Below the pieces are notes generated by a model. It saw nothing but the letters and a program-made list of their open reading frames with translations, was not told where the DNA came from and ran no database searches. This document shows positions 20,876-29,799 of a stretch of DNA of 64,000 nucleotides, piece by piece (the stretch's first letter is position 1; each line of letters starts with the position of its first letter). The translations under genes were made by a program, and so were the position numbers. This DNA comes from Saccharopolyspora gloriosae (GTDB lineage: Bacteria > Actinomycetota > Actinomycetes > Mycobacteriales > Pseudonocardiaceae), in NCBI RefSeq assembly GCF_022828475.1, contig NZ_CP059557.1, positions 6,371,470 to 6,435,469 on the forward strand, written 5' to 3'.

Positions 20876-21897
20876 CCTTGGCACCTCGGCTGGGTCACCG
20901 GCATCAGCGGCAGCGGAATGTTCACGTCTCCGATGCCGACCTTGCCGGACAGTCCGCACAGGAAGAAGTTGAACCACGCGCCGTGCGTACCCGTCCGCGT
21001 AATGGTGTTCAGCTTGTCCGGCATGTTCTGCAGCGTCCGCTCGGTGATCGCTTCGTTGTCGTTGAGGTTCTTGGACAGTTCACCGAGTCCGGCGATGTCC
21101 TGCTGCAACGGCGGCCGCGCCTCGGTGAGCAGTCCGGCGGTGGTGTTGGTGAGCCCGTCCAGCGCGCCCACCGCTTCCCCGATGGACTCGCGGTCCTCGG
21201 AAAGCCCGGACACGACCTGCTGCAGCTGCACGATCAGCCCGGAAAGCTGATCGTCTCGGGCGTTGACGGTGCCGAGCACGCCGTTGAGGTTGTTCACGAC
21301 CTCCCCGATCACCTGGTCCTTGGCGGCCAGCGTCGAGGTCAGCGATGCGGTGTGCGACAGCAGGCTCTGCACGGTGCCGCCTTCGCCCTGCAGCACCTGG
21401 ATGATCTCGTAGGACAGCTTGTTCACGTCGTCCGGCGACAACGCCTGGAACAGCGGCTTGAACCCGCCGAGCAGCACCGTGAGGTCCAGCGCGGGTTTGG
21501 TCTGTGCCAACGGAATCGTGCCGCCCGCGGGCAGGTAGTCGTTCGGAGCGCCCGCTCCCTGTTCCAGCGCCAAGTAGCGCTGGCCGACCAGGTTGCGGTA
21601 CTTGAGCGTCGCCCGCACCGACTTGGGCAGTTTGCGCTGGGAGACGTTGAACTCGACCTCGGCGAGGCGGCGATCCACCACCTTGATGTTCTCGATCTGG
21701 CCGACCTTGACCCCGGAGATCCGCACCTCGTCGCCCTCGTTGAGGGCGGTGGCATCGGTGAACCGGGCGGTGTAGGAGTCCGCGGAACGCAGGTCGTTGT
21801 TCGCGATGGTGATCACCAGAAGGCCGCTGGCCAGCACCGTGACGAGCACGAAGATGCCGAATTTGACCAGTGGCCCGAGGACGCCGCGCGCGTTCAT
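20872..21897 (-). CDS. mceB: Mce family protein MceB
   Basis: The protein has 341 residues from ATG 21897, coupled to the mceA stop by ATGA. It has an N-terminal anchor (FGIFVLVTVLASGLLVITI), an MCE domain (YTARFTDATALNEGDEVRIS), a helical needle region and a C-terminal CGLSG ... PRCQG segment with paired cysteines like MceC. It is part of the same hexameric complex. Confidence 0.9.
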   Translation of the reverse strand: MNARGVLGPLVKFGIFVLVTVLASGLLVITIANNDLRSADSYTARFTDATALNEGDEVRISGVKVGQIENIKVVDRRLAEVEFNVSQRKLPKSVRATLKYRNLVGQRYLALEQGAGAPNDYLPAGGTIPLAQTKPALDLTVLLGGFKPLFQALSPDDVNKLSYEIIQVLQGEGGTVQSLLSHTASLTSTLAAKDQVIGEVVNNLNGVLGTVNARDDQLSGLIVQLQQVVSGLSEDRESIGEAVGALDGLTNTTAGLLTEARPPLQQDIAGLGELSKNLNDNEAITERTLQNMPDKLNTITRTGTHGAWFNFFLCGLSGKVGIGDVNIPLPLMPVTQPRCQG

Positions 21898-23255
21898 CGG
21901 TAGCTCACCTCCGCTCCGCGCAGGACCGGCCCGACCAGCAGCGAGCCCCAGCCCGGCACGTCCTGCGCGGACGTGCCCATCGTCGGCGCCAGCACCGTCG
22001 AGACCATGTCCCGTTCGGTGGGCGAGTTCTGCAGTCCGAGGTCGTCCCGGGCCGGTGCGCTCGCCGACTGCGGCGAGGTGCCCGCGGGTGCGCCGCCGCT
22101 GGGCAGCAGGCCCTCGTTGCCGGTGCGGGCCGCGGGCGGCGGCTCCGAACCGTCGTTGAGCGGGCCGTCCGGCGGGTACTGCGGGAACGGCTTGGGACCG
22201 TTGACGTAGTCGTAGCAGCGCGGCCCGCGCTTGTCGCCGTAGACGGGTTCGTCCTGGTTCGGGACGTACTTGCCGCGGTTCGGCACGATTTCGAGCGTGA
22301 TGTGCAGACCCGGCTCCTTGGTGCCGACGCCGAAGGCATCGTTGATCAGCGGGACGTAGTCGGCCATGCCCTTGAGGAAGCACGGGTAGGACGGCGAGTA
22401 CTTGGCGAGCACGTCCGCGGTGGGCCGCGCCGACTCGCCCAACCTGATCAGGTCGTCGCCGTTGGCCTCCAGGAAACCGGTCGCGTCGTTCGAAGTCGTG
22501 GTCAGCTGCGAGGTCAGCGACCGCAGGTTCTCCTGCTGATCCACCAGCGTCCGCGAGGTCGTCGACAGATCACCCAGCGCCTGCAGCACGTCCGGCGCGG
22601 CCTGCTCGTAGGTCTCGGCCACCCCCACCAGCTGCCGCAGGTTCTCCTGCAACTGCGGCACCGACGGGTTGAGCCCCTCGACGTAGTCGTTCAACCGCGT
22701 GATCGTGTCGCCGACTTCCTCCCCACGACCGTCCAACGCCTGGTTCAACGAGTTCAACGTCGCCGCCAGGTCGTCCGGGTGGATCGCCTCCAGCACCGGC
22801 ATCGTGTCCGCCAGCACCGTCTCCAGCTCCACCGACGCCCGCGACCGATCCTGCGAGATCACATCACCCGCCGCCAACCGCGTCGACGACGACTGCTCCG
22901 GCACGTCCAGCGACACGTAACGCTCACCGAACAACGTCCGCGGCAACAAGCGCGCCGACACGTTCGACGGCAGCAGCTTCGCCTTGTCCGGCTCCAACGC
23001 CAAGTGCAGCTCGGCACCCTCGTTGGTCGGCCGCACCTCGTCGACCCTGCCGATGATCATGCCGTGTGCTTTGACGTCCGACTCGGGCAGCAGCTGGTTG
23101 CCGCTGCGCGCGGCCTTGAGCACCACGTCCACGCTGGACTCGAAGGCGCGCTGGTAGGTGGCGATCGTGAATGCGAAGAACAGCACGATGCACATCAACA
23201 GCGCCAGACCCAGCAGTCTGCGCCGCGCCGTGAACAGTGCGCTGCGAGTACTCAT
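21894..23255 (-). CDS. mceA: Mce family protein MceA
   Basis: The protein has 453 residues from ATG 23255, overlapping the yrbEB stop. A membrane anchor near residues 14-32 precedes the MCE domain (residues about 42-120, with SDVKAHGMIIGRVDEVRP). A helical region follows, then a Cys-containing segment (SPSYPCFLKG) and a long Pro/Ala/Gly-rich tail from about residue 370. The tail may reach the cell envelope, as in mycobacterial Mce1A, but its role here is inferred. Confidence 0.9.
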   Translation of the reverse strand: MSTRSALFTARRRLLGLALLMCIVLFFAFTIATYQRAFESSVDVVLKAARSGNQLLPESDVKAHGMIIGRVDEVRPTNEGAELHLALEPDKAKLLPSNVSARLLPRTLFGERYVSLDVPEQSSSTRLAAGDVISQDRSRASVELETVLADTMPVLEAIHPDDLAATLNSLNQALDGRGEEVGDTITRLNDYVEGLNPSVPQLQENLRQLVGVAETYEQAAPDVLQALGDLSTTSRTLVDQQENLRSLTSQLTTTSNDATGFLEANGDDLIRLGESARPTADVLAKYSPSYPCFLKGMADYVPLINDAFGVGTKEPGLHITLEIVPNRGKYVPNQDEPVYGDKRGPRCYDYVNGPKPFPQYPPDGPLNDGSEPPPAARTGNEGLLPSGGAPAGTSPQSASAPARDDLGLQNSPTERDMVSTVLAPTMGTSAQDVPGWGSLLVGPVLRGAEVSYR

Positions 23256-24091
23256 CCCGTGATCCGAACCGTCGTCGTGGTGCCCCAGATCGCGAGGCTG
23301 AGGAAGAAGTCGAGCAGTGCGGTGGTCACGATCGCCGTGCGGACCGCACGTCCGACCGCGATGCCCACTCCCGCCGGGCCGCCGCTGGCGCGGTAGCCGT
23401 AGTAGCAGTGCGTCATGATCACCACGACGCTGAAGATGAGCACTTTCAAGAACGACCACAACACGTCCTCCGGTGGGAGGAACAGGTTGAAGTAGTGGTC
23501 GTAGGTGCCCGCCGACTGCCCGTAGAGCTGCACCGTCACCGTGCGCGCCGCCAGGTACGAGGTCAGCAGCCCCAGCACGTACAGCGGCACCACCGCGACG
23601 AACCCGGCCATCACCCGAGTCGTCACCAGGTACGGCAGGCTGGGCACGCCCATGACCTCCAGCGCGTCGATCTCATCGGAGATCCGCATCGCGCCGAGCT
23701 GCGCGGTGAACCCGGAGCCGACCGTGGCCGACAGTGCGAGACCGGCCACCAGCGGCGCGATCTCGCGGGTGTTGAAGTACGCCGAGACGAACCCGGCGAA
23801 CGCCGAGGTGCCCAGCTGGTTCAGCGCCGCGTACCCCTGGAGGCCGACCACGGTGCCGGTGAACAGCGTCATGCCGATCATCACGCCGACCGTGCCGCCG
23901 ATCACCGCGAGCGCCCCGCTGCCGAAGCTGACCTCGGTCAGCAGCCGCAGGGTCTCCTTGGCGTAGCGGGTGATCGATTTCGGGATCCAGCCCAGCGTCC
24001 GCAGGTAGAACGACATCTGGTCGCCCAGATCGTCGAGCATCTGCAGTGGTCGTCGAGCCACGCTCTTCACGCGCTGCGTCATCGTCGTCAT
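23252..24091 (-). CDS. MlaE/YrbE-family ABC permease B
   Basis: The protein has 279 residues, a polytopic permease of the MlaE family with about five hydrophobic helices. It carries the EIDALEVMG signature that contacts the ATPase in YrbE permeases. With YrbEA it should form the heterodimeric membrane channel of the Mce importer, energised by Mkl. It starts 6 nt after yrbEA and overlaps mceA. Confidence 0.93.
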   Translation of the reverse strand: MTTMTQRVKSVARRPLQMLDDLGDQMSFYLRTLGWIPKSITRYAKETLRLLTEVSFGSGALAVIGGTVGVMIGMTLFTGTVVGLQGYAALNQLGTSAFAGFVSAYFNTREIAPLVAGLALSATVGSGFTAQLGAMRISDEIDALEVMGVPSLPYLVTTRVMAGFVAVVPLYVLGLLTSYLAARTVTVQLYGQSAGTYDHYFNLFLPPEDVLWSFLKVLIFSVVVIMTHCYYGYRASGGPAGVGIAVGRAVRTAIVTTALLDFFLSLAIWGTTTTVRITG

Positions 24092-24097
24092 GCCCGC

Positions 24098-24910
24098 TCA
24101 CATCCCCTTGGGCGGCACGACCTGGAGGTAGATCGTGGTCAGAATGAAGTTCACCGCGAACAGCAGCAGGAAGGTGATCACCACGGCCTGGTTCACCGCG
24201 TCCCCGACGCCCTTCGGGCCGGGCGGCGGGTTCAGGCCGCGGTACGCCGCGACCACGCCCGCCAGGAAACCGAAGATCAACGCCTTCAGCTCGCTGATCC
24301 ACACGTCCGGCAGCTGCGCCAGCGCGTTGAAGCTCGCCATGTAGGCACCGGGCGTACCGCCCTGCATGATCACGTTGAAGAAGTAGCCGCCGAGCACGCC
24401 GACGACGCTGACCATGCCGTTGAGCAGCACCGCGACCAGGATCGCCGCCAGCACCCGAGGCACCACGAGGCGCTGCACCACGGAAACGCCGAGCACCTCC
24501 ATCGCGTCGATCTCGTCGCGGATCTTGCGGGAGCCGAGGTCGGCGCAGATCGCCGAACCACCGGCACCGGCGATCAGCAACGCCGTCACGATCGGACTGG
24601 CCTGCTGGATGATCGCCAGCACGCTGGCGCCACCGGTGAACGACTGAGCACCGATCTGCCGGGTCAGCGAACCGAGCTGCAACGCGATGACCGCGCCGAA
24701 CGGAATCGCCACCAGCGCGGTGGGCATGATCGTCACGCTGGCGATGAACCAGCACTGCTGGATGAACTCACGGAACTGGAACGGCCGGCGCGGAATGGAC
24801 CGGATCACGTCCAGTCCCAGTGCGAACAATCGGCCCGTCTCACGCAATCCCCCCGCACCCGGGAAGGACCCTGCGCTTCTCGCCCGCGATCGCGTGGGCG
24901 GTGCGCTCAC
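24098..24910 (-). CDS. MlaE/YrbE-family ABC permease A
   Basis: The protein has 270 residues and starts at GTG 24910, which overlaps the mkl stop as GTGA. MlaE fold with the ATPase-contact motif RDEIDAMEVLGV and multiple membrane helices (AVLLNGMVSVVGVLGGYFF, AVVITFLLLFAVNFIL). It pairs with the YrbEB-type permease downstream. Confidence 0.93.
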   Translation of the reverse strand: MSAPPTRSRARSAGSFPGAGGLRETGRLFALGLDVIRSIPRRPFQFREFIQQCWFIASVTIMPTALVAIPFGAVIALQLGSLTRQIGAQSFTGGASVLAIIQQASPIVTALLIAGAGGSAICADLGSRKIRDEIDAMEVLGVSVVQRLVVPRVLAAILVAVLLNGMVSVVGVLGGYFFNVIMQGGTPGAYMASFNALAQLPDVWISELKALIFGFLAGVVAAYRGLNPPPGPKGVGDAVNQAVVITFLLLFAVNFILTTIYLQVVPPKGM

Positions 24911-26241
24911 TGCTCACCACCTTTTTGGCGTCCGAACCAGCGGCGGCGGGCGCTCACCGGTTCGTCATCGGGCTGGAAACCGGACTGCAACGACGGCTCA
25001 CCACCGCGCGGCCGGGGCCGCGGGGACGGGCGGGCGTGTCCGTGGCCGGGCTGAGCGGATCCGTGCGGACCCGGATTCGTCGGCGCTGCGCTGTGCGGCG
25101 CCTGGTTCTGGGGCGCCTGGTGCTGGGGCTGCGGCGCCGGATTCTGGGGAGCCTGCGGCGGGGCGGCCTGCCGTGGCACCTGCGCGACATCGCCCTGCGG
25201 CAGCGAGCCGCTCATCGACGGAGCCGGAGCGGCCGCGGGCACGGGCGCACCGCCCGCCCGGACGCCGTAGTGCTCGCGCTCCTGCGGGCTCATGCTCTTG
25301 AAGATCTGCTGCTGCGCCTCGGGACTCAGCGAATGCAGGTTCGCCATCACGCGGTCCTGCCTGCGGCGCACCGCGGTCCGCTCGGGCAGCCCTGGCGAGA
25401 CGTCCAGCTGCGGGATGATGTCCGGGACGCCCTTGTCGCCTTCGAGCTCGGCGAGCTCCGCGGCCATCTGGCCCGCGTCCTTCTCCTCGCTCATCCCGAT
25501 CGGCCCTTGCCTGCGACCGTTGAGGAACTGCTCGACCACCGGCTCACGCGAAGTCAGCAGCACCTCCCGCGGGCCGTACATGACCAGGTTCCGGCGGAAC
25601 AGCATGCCGATGTTGTCCGGGACCGTGCGGGCCGTGTTGATGTCGTGCGTGACGATCAAGCAGGTCGCGTCGATCTGCGCGTTCAGGTCCACGATCAGCT
25701 GGTTCAGGTACGCCGTGCGCACCGGGTCCAGACCGGAGTCCGGCTCGTCGAACAACAGAATCTCGGGGTCCAGCACCAGCGCCCTGGCCAGGCCGGCCCG
25801 CTTGCGCATACCGCCGGAGATCTCACCGGGCAGCTTCGACTCGGCGCCGAGCAGCCCGACCATCTCCATCTTCTCCATGACCACCTGGCGAACCTCGGAC
25901 TCGTTCTTCCGAGTGTGTTCACGCAGCGGGAAGGCGATGTTGTCGTACAGGTTCATCGATCCGAACAGCGCGCCGTCCTGGAACAGGACGCCGAACAGCT
26001 TCCGGATCTCGTAGAGCTTGCTCTCCGAACAGTCGCAGACGTCGACTCCGTCGATCAGCACTTTGCCCTGCTCCGGCTTGAGCAGACCCACGAGCGACTT
26101 CAGGAACACCGACTTACCGGTACCCGAAGGTCCCAGCAGCACGCTGATCTCCCCGGTCGGCAGGGTGAGCGACACGTCCCGCCAGATGGTCTGCGCGCCG
26201 AAGGACTTCGACAAGCCCTCGACCCTGACCTCGACACCCAT
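24907..26241 (-). CDS. mkl: Mce-system ABC transporter ATPase (Mkl/MlaF) with long disordered C-terminal tail
   Basis: The protein has 444 residues from ATG 26241, with GGAGG 6 nt upstream. The first 260 residues are a complete ABC ATPase: Walker A GPSGTGKS, Q-loop LFQDGALF, signature ISGGMRKRAGLARAL, Walker B ILLFDEPDSGLDP and switch TH. It energises uptake through the YrbE permeases. The remaining 180 residues include a charged linker and a Pro/Gln/Ala/His-rich low-complexity stretch, making it roughly 90 residues longer than typical mycobacterial Mkl. It is the first gene of the mce operon here, whereas mkl is often unlinked in mycobacteria. Confidence 0.93.
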   Translation of the reverse strand: MGVEVRVEGLSKSFGAQTIWRDVSLTLPTGEISVLLGPSGTGKSVFLKSLVGLLKPEQGKVLIDGVDVCDCSESKLYEIRKLFGVLFQDGALFGSMNLYDNIAFPLREHTRKNESEVRQVVMEKMEMVGLLGAESKLPGEISGGMRKRAGLARALVLDPEILLFDEPDSGLDPVRTAYLNQLIVDLNAQIDATCLIVTHDINTARTVPDNIGMLFRRNLVMYGPREVLLTSREPVVEQFLNGRRQGPIGMSEEKDAGQMAAELAELEGDKGVPDIIPQLDVSPGLPERTAVRRRQDRVMANLHSLSPEAQQQIFKSMSPQEREHYGVRAGGAPVPAAAPAPSMSGSLPQGDVAQVPRQAAPPQAPQNPAPQPQHQAPQNQAPHSAAPTNPGPHGSAQPGHGHARPSPRPRPRGGEPSLQSGFQPDDEPVSARRRWFGRQKGGEQ

Positions 26242-26506
26242 CCGGCACCTCCGCGTTCCTTCGTTGGCCGCGTTACTCGCTGGCTTCACTCCGCCAGGTG
26301 CAGTAGCGCACCCGATTGGGGAGCCTCGCATATGTGACTCGACTAACCGACGTCAGGAGCGTCACACCTATGCAACGAGCGAGACCGGCACAGGTTACTC
26401 ATGAGTTCACTTGGATTCCCAGAGGCGGACGAAAACCGTTCCGAACTGTCCGAATTCGTGGTTCCGCAGGCCGAAAAAATCAATGAATTGTGCACGGACA
26501 GAAAAA

Positions 26507-26535
26507 GGGCGGGCACCGAGAGTCGATGCCCGCCC
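26507..26535 (-). terminator. Intrinsic terminator with T-run
   Basis: A 9-bp stem GGGCGGGCA/TGCCCGCCC with an 11-nt loop is followed on the minus strand by TTTTT. It is a second, classical terminator behind rplL and ahead of mkl. Confidence 0.75.
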
Positions 26536-26649
26536 AGTTCTCCAATACACCGAGTGATCGCCGTGGAAACGACCGGCGGCGAAAGGTGATCCAGTGCTCG
26601 ATGAGCCCCGCGATGATCGTTATCCGATCGGTTTGCCCATGGAACGCAG

Positions 26650-26674
26650 AACGGCCCCGCGGTGCGGGGCCGTT
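26650..26674 (-). terminator. rplJL terminator
   Basis: A perfect 11-bp inverted repeat (AACGGCCCCGC) with a 3-nt loop, 65 bp downstream of the rplL stop. Confidence 0.75.
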
Positions 26675-26738
26675 CGTAATGCGGAAGTGCCTGCCGCCCG
26701 GTTCCGGCCCGATGGACGCGGAACCGGACGGCGCGAGA

Positions 26739-27125
26739 TCACTTCAGGGAGATCTTGGCGCCGGACTCTTCCAGCTTGGCCTTGGCCTCGTTGGCCTTGT
26801 CCTTGTCGACCTTCTCCAGGAGGGCCTTCGGGGCGCCCTCGACGAGCTCCTTGGCCTCCTTCAGGCCCAGACCGGAGACGACCTCGCGGACGACCTTGAT
26901 GACCTGGATCTTCTTGTCGCCGGCGTCCTCCAGGACGACGTCGAACTCGTCCTGCTCCTCGACCTCGGCGGCTGCGCCACCGGCGGCCGGGGCGGCCACG
27001 GCCGCGACCGGGGCGGCGGCGGTGACGTCGAAGGTCTCCTCGAACTGCTTCACGAACTCGGAGAGCTCGAGCAGGGTCATTTCCTTGAAGACGTCCAGCA
27101 GCTCGTCGTTGCTCAGCTTGGCCAT
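26739..27125 (-). CDS. rplL: 50S ribosomal protein L7/L12
   Basis: The protein has 128 residues: an N-terminal dimerisation helix pair (residues 1-35), an Ala/Pro/Gly hinge ([11 protein letters not shown]) and a C-terminal factor-binding domain ([20 protein letters not shown]). It is the multicopy stalk protein that recruits translational GTPases. It follows rplJ by 93 bp in the conserved rplJ-rplL order. The strong site GAAAGGAACG precedes the ATG. Confidence 0.98.
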   Translation of the reverse strand: MAKLSNDELLDVFKEMTLLELSEFVKQFEETFDVTAAAPVAAVAAPAAGGAAAEVEEQDEFDVVLEDAGDKKIQVIKVVREVVSGLGLKEAKELVEGAPKALLEKVDKDKANEAKAKLEESGAKISLK

Positions 27126-27218
27126 GACGGCGTTCCTTTCAGATCTGCGCTCGCCTGGGCGAGCGTTGCGATGTGCGGGCGGGGTCCCGGCGCGCGCGGC
27201 GTTCCGGGCCGGAGCGGA

Positions 27219-27746
27219 TCAGGAGTCCGCCTCGGCGCCCTTCTTCTCCTGCAGCGCGGCGCCAAGCCGTGCGACCTGCGATGCCGGGGCGGCGAACAGG
27301 CCCGCAGCCTCGGTCAACTTGCCCTTCAGCGCGCCGGCCAGCTTGCTCAAGGTGTCCTCGCGCGAGTCCAGGTCGGCGATGCGCTCGACCTCGGAAACCG
27401 AGATCGCGCGGCCGTCCATGTAGCCGCCCTTGATCACCAAGGACTTGTTGTCCTTGGCGAAGTCGCGCAGCGCCTTCGCCGCGTCAACCGGCTCGCCCTC
27501 GATGAAGGCGATCGCGGTGGGACCGACGAACAGGTCGTCGAGGCCTTCGACCCCGGACTGCTCGGCGGCCCGCTTGACGAGCGTGTTCTTCGCGACGCGG
27601 TAGGTCGTGCCCTCGCCGAGGGCGGTACGCAGCTGCCCCAGCTGCGCCATGGTCAAACCGCGGTACTCGGTCACCACCGCGGTGGTCGCGTTGTCGAATC
27701 GATTCGCGATCTCATCGACCGCGTCGACCTTGTCCGTCCTTGCCAT
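27219..27746 (-). CDS. rplJ: 50S ribosomal protein L10
   Basis: The protein has 175 residues from ATG 27746, with GGAGG 4 nt upstream. The L10 fold ([18 protein letters not shown] ... [10 protein letters not shown]) is complete, with the C-terminal helix that binds L12 dimers. L10-L12 normally represses its own leader, and a leader with an attenuator-like hairpin is visible upstream (27790-27990). An upstream in-frame extension to 28028 runs through that leader and is not coding. Confidence 0.97.
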   Translation of the reverse strand: MARTDKVDAVDEIANRFDNATTAVVTEYRGLTMAQLGQLRTALGEGTTYRVAKNTLVKRAAEQSGVEGLDDLFVGPTAIAFIEGEPVDAAKALRDFAKDNKSLVIKGGYMDGRAISVSEVERIADLDSREDTLSKLAGALKGKLTEAAGLFAAPASQVARLGAALQEKKGAEADS

Positions 27747-27789
27747 GTCGCCTCCTCTCTTCGATCGACTCGGAATCCGCGGCTGGCGG

Positions 27790-27990
27790 ATTCGTAGCCG
27801 GTAACCGATCCCGAGGAGACGAAAAACGCCCCGGCGCAGCGAGGCACGGGGCGTACTAGGCACCGGCGCTGCAGAGCGCTCTGGTGCCGCCACGTTCTCC
27901 TGCGCGGGCCGCCCGCATCGCAACGGGACCTTCGTTCCTCGCGTTCGTGCAGAACGCGAAGAAAGACCAGCGGTCTTGGGTGGAACTGCA
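27790..27990 (-). ncRNA. Ribosomal protein L10 leader (autoregulatory RNA)
   Basis: The 5' leader of rplJ contains, in transcript order, an AGACCGCTGGTCT hairpin (near 27970), the GCAGGAGAA element (near 27902) typical of bacterial L10 leaders, a second hairpin (27859-27888) and a terminal stem followed by T5 (27821-27854). This matches the known L10-L12-binding kink-turn leader layout, recognised by motif rather than by a covariance search. Confidence 0.7.
27821..27854 (-). terminator. Attenuator hairpin in the rplJ leader
   Basis: An 8-bp stem ACGCCCCG/CGGGGCGT with a 13-nt loop is followed on the minus strand by TTTTT, 75 bp before the rplJ start codon. Its position between the L10-binding region and the gene suggests premature termination when L10-L12 is in excess. 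Confidence 0.65.
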
Positions 27991-28143
27991 CCAAGCGTAC
28001 GGCAGCCCCGCACCGGCTCGGACGGCACCCCCGCAGCTCACCGATGCGGCCGCCGCGGGTGAGCGCGCCCGCACGTTGCGGACTCGGCCGCCGCCGCGCC
28101 GATCGGGTGGACGACGATCACGGCGCTTGCCCGGCACGGCAAG

Positions 28144-28962
28144 ATGTCAGGCGTGGCCGACCCGAACGAGTCGCACCGCGACGACCGCTCCCCCCGACCC
28201 GACCCGACGCCCGACACCCCCGAGGTGGTGGACGCCGAACTGGTCGAGGTCTCATCGGACCAGCGCGCCCGTCCGGCGAACGCGACCTCGCCCGATGACG
28301 ATCAGCTCCGGCAGTACCAGCAGTTCTTGGAGTTCCAGAAGTTCCAGGAGTGGCAACGGCAGCAGGGCGACGCACCCGGCCCGGCCGCGGGAGCCGCACC
28401 CGGCACCGAGGAGCCGCCCGCCGCGCCCCGGCGCCCGCGGGAGCGGCCGCGGTGGAAGAAGGCGCTGGGACTGCTGCGTTTCAAGCTCGTCCGGCGGCTG
28501 CTCTACCTCGTCCTGATCCTGCTGCTGCTGCTCTGGGTCTTCAGCCGAGTCACCGACAGCGGCGGTGGTGGCGGCGGCAACGGCGGTGCCCCGCCGGACG
28601 CCGCGCCGATCACCCCGGAATCCCCGCAGCAGGTGATCCGCGCGTTCTACAACTACGTCGCCCACCAGCCAGAACAGGCCTGCGCGCTGTTCACCGAACC
28701 GGGTAAGGCCGCCTTCGCCTACCACTTCCAGAGCGGCGATTGCACCACCGCGGCGCAGAAGGCCGGCGCACAGGTCACGCAGCCGAACTCCTACAGCAGC
28801 CCCCGCTTCACCAACGACGTCATGCAGCAGACCGGCTCGCAGGCCTTGGTCGACTCCTGCTCGCTGCAGGTCTCCGGCGGCCCGCCGCTGGGCAAGTTCC
28901 GCATGACCAGGCAGCCCGACGGCGGCTGGCAGATCGACCAGTACCAACCGACCACCTGCTGA
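28144..28962 (+). CDS. Single-pass membrane protein with extracytoplasmic domain
   Basis: The protein has 272 residues. The N-terminal 110 residues are cytoplasmic and polar, with a Gln/Phe-rich coiled segment (QYQQFLEFQKFQEWQRQQ) and a Pro/Arg stretch. One transmembrane helix follows (LLYLVLILLLLLWVF), then a Gly run and an NTF2/DUF4878-like extracytoplasmic domain of about 120 residues containing four cysteines. GTG 28153 is an alternative start. It is the only plus-strand gene inside the ribosomal block; its function is unknown, possibly envelope-related. A bidirectional terminator separates it from rplA. Confidence 0.75.
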   Translation: MSGVADPNESHRDDRSPRPDPTPDTPEVVDAELVEVSSDQRARPANATSPDDDQLRQYQQFLEFQKFQEWQRQQGDAPGPAAGAAPGTEEPPAAPRRPRERPRWKKALGLLRFKLVRRLLYLVLILLLLLWVFSRVTDSGGGGGGNGGAPPDAAPITPESPQQVIRAFYNYVAHQPEQACALFTEPGKAAFAYHFQSGDCTTAAQKAGAQVTQPNSYSSPRFTNDVMQQTGSQALVDSCSLQVSGGPPLGKFRMTRQPDGGWQIDQYQPTTC

Positions 28963-28969
28963 CATGCGA

Positions 28970-29000
28970 AAGCGGGCCGCCCGAAAGGGACGGCCCGCTT
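28970..29000. terminator. Bidirectional terminator
   Basis: A perfect 10-bp stem AAGCGGGCCG/CGGCCCGCTT with an 11-nt loop lies between the converging 28144 gene and rplA. Confidence 0.75.
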
Positions 29001-29014
29001 CGTGAAGCTCAGCG

Positions 29015-29728
29015 TCAGGCAGAAGCCTCGGTGAGGTTCCGGGTCTGCGCCGGGTCGACCGGAATGCCGGGACCCATGGTCGTCGTGAAGGTGACCTTCT
29101 TGACGTAGCGGCCCTTGGAGGTCGACGGCTTGGAACGCAGGATCTCGTCCAGCGCGGCCGCGTAGTTCTCCACCAGCTTCTCGGTGTCGAACGAGGCCTT
29201 GCCGATGATGAGGTGCAGGTTGGCCTGCTTGTCCACCCGGAAGCTGATCTTGCCGCCCTTGATGTCGGAGACGGCCTTCGTGACGTTCGGGGTGACGGTG
29301 CCGGTCTTCGGGTTCGGCATGAGTCCGCGCGGGCCGAGCACGCGCGCGATCTTGCCGACCTTCGCCATCTGGTCCGGGGTGGCGATCGCCGCGTCGAAAT
29401 CGAGCCAGCCGCCCTGGATACGCTCGATCAGATCTTCGGAGCCGACCGCGTCCGCACCTGCGGCTTCGGCCTCAGCGGCCTTGTCGCCGGTGGCGAACAC
29501 GATGACCCGTACGGTCTTGCCAGTGCCGTGCGGCAGGTTCACGGTGCCGCGGACCATCTGGTCGGCCTTGCGCGGGTCGACGCCCAGTCGCAACGCCACC
29601 TCGACGGTGGGGTCCATCTTGACCTTGGCGGTCTTCTTGGCCAGCTCGACGGCCTCCAGCGGCGCGTACAGCCGCGCGCGGTCGACCAGCTCGGCGGCCT
29701 GCTGATATGCCTTGCTGCGCTTAGTCAT
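29015..29728 (-). CDS. rplA: 50S ribosomal protein L1
   Basis: The protein has 237 residues, full length. The L1 stalk protein binds 23S rRNA and controls E-site tRNA release. Conserved stretches include [14 protein letters not shown] and the [17 protein letters not shown] region. It lies 71 bp downstream of rplK in the standard rplK-rplA pair and ends at the bidirectional hairpin at 28970. Confidence 0.98.
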   Translation of the reverse strand: MTKRSKAYQQAAELVDRARLYAPLEAVELAKKTAKVKMDPTVEVALRLGVDPRKADQMVRGTVNLPHGTGKTVRVIVFATGDKAAEAEAAGADAVGSEDLIERIQGGWLDFDAAIATPDQMAKVGKIARVLGPRGLMPNPKTGTVTPNVTKAVSDIKGGKISFRVDKQANLHLIIGKASFDTEKLVENYAAALDEILRSKPSTSKGRYVKKVTFTTTMGPGIPVDPAQTRNLTEASA

Positions 29729-29799
29729 TCTCTGTCCTTAAAGGTGGATCAGTCGTGGTCGCGTAGGGCTGCGCGAGCCCTCCCACATGTGCCGGGTCG

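Larger units (their letters stand above)
26242..26738. other. Intergenic region upstream of mkl and downstream of rplL
   Basis: About 500 bp without a gene. It holds two terminators of the rplJL unit (26507-26535 and 26650-26674) and presumably the mce promoter nearer 26250-26450. An open plus-strand frame at 26401-26589 has no recognisable content. Confidence 0.5.

Noticed and set aside
22384-25054. Long plus-strand frames across yrbEA, yrbEB and mceA.
   Set aside because: His/Arg/Asp-rich translations without motifs, opposite well-defined Mce genes.
26401-26589. 62-codon plus-strand frame between mkl and rplL.
   Set aside because: It runs through a T-tailed terminator, has no ribosome-binding site and matches nothing recognisable.
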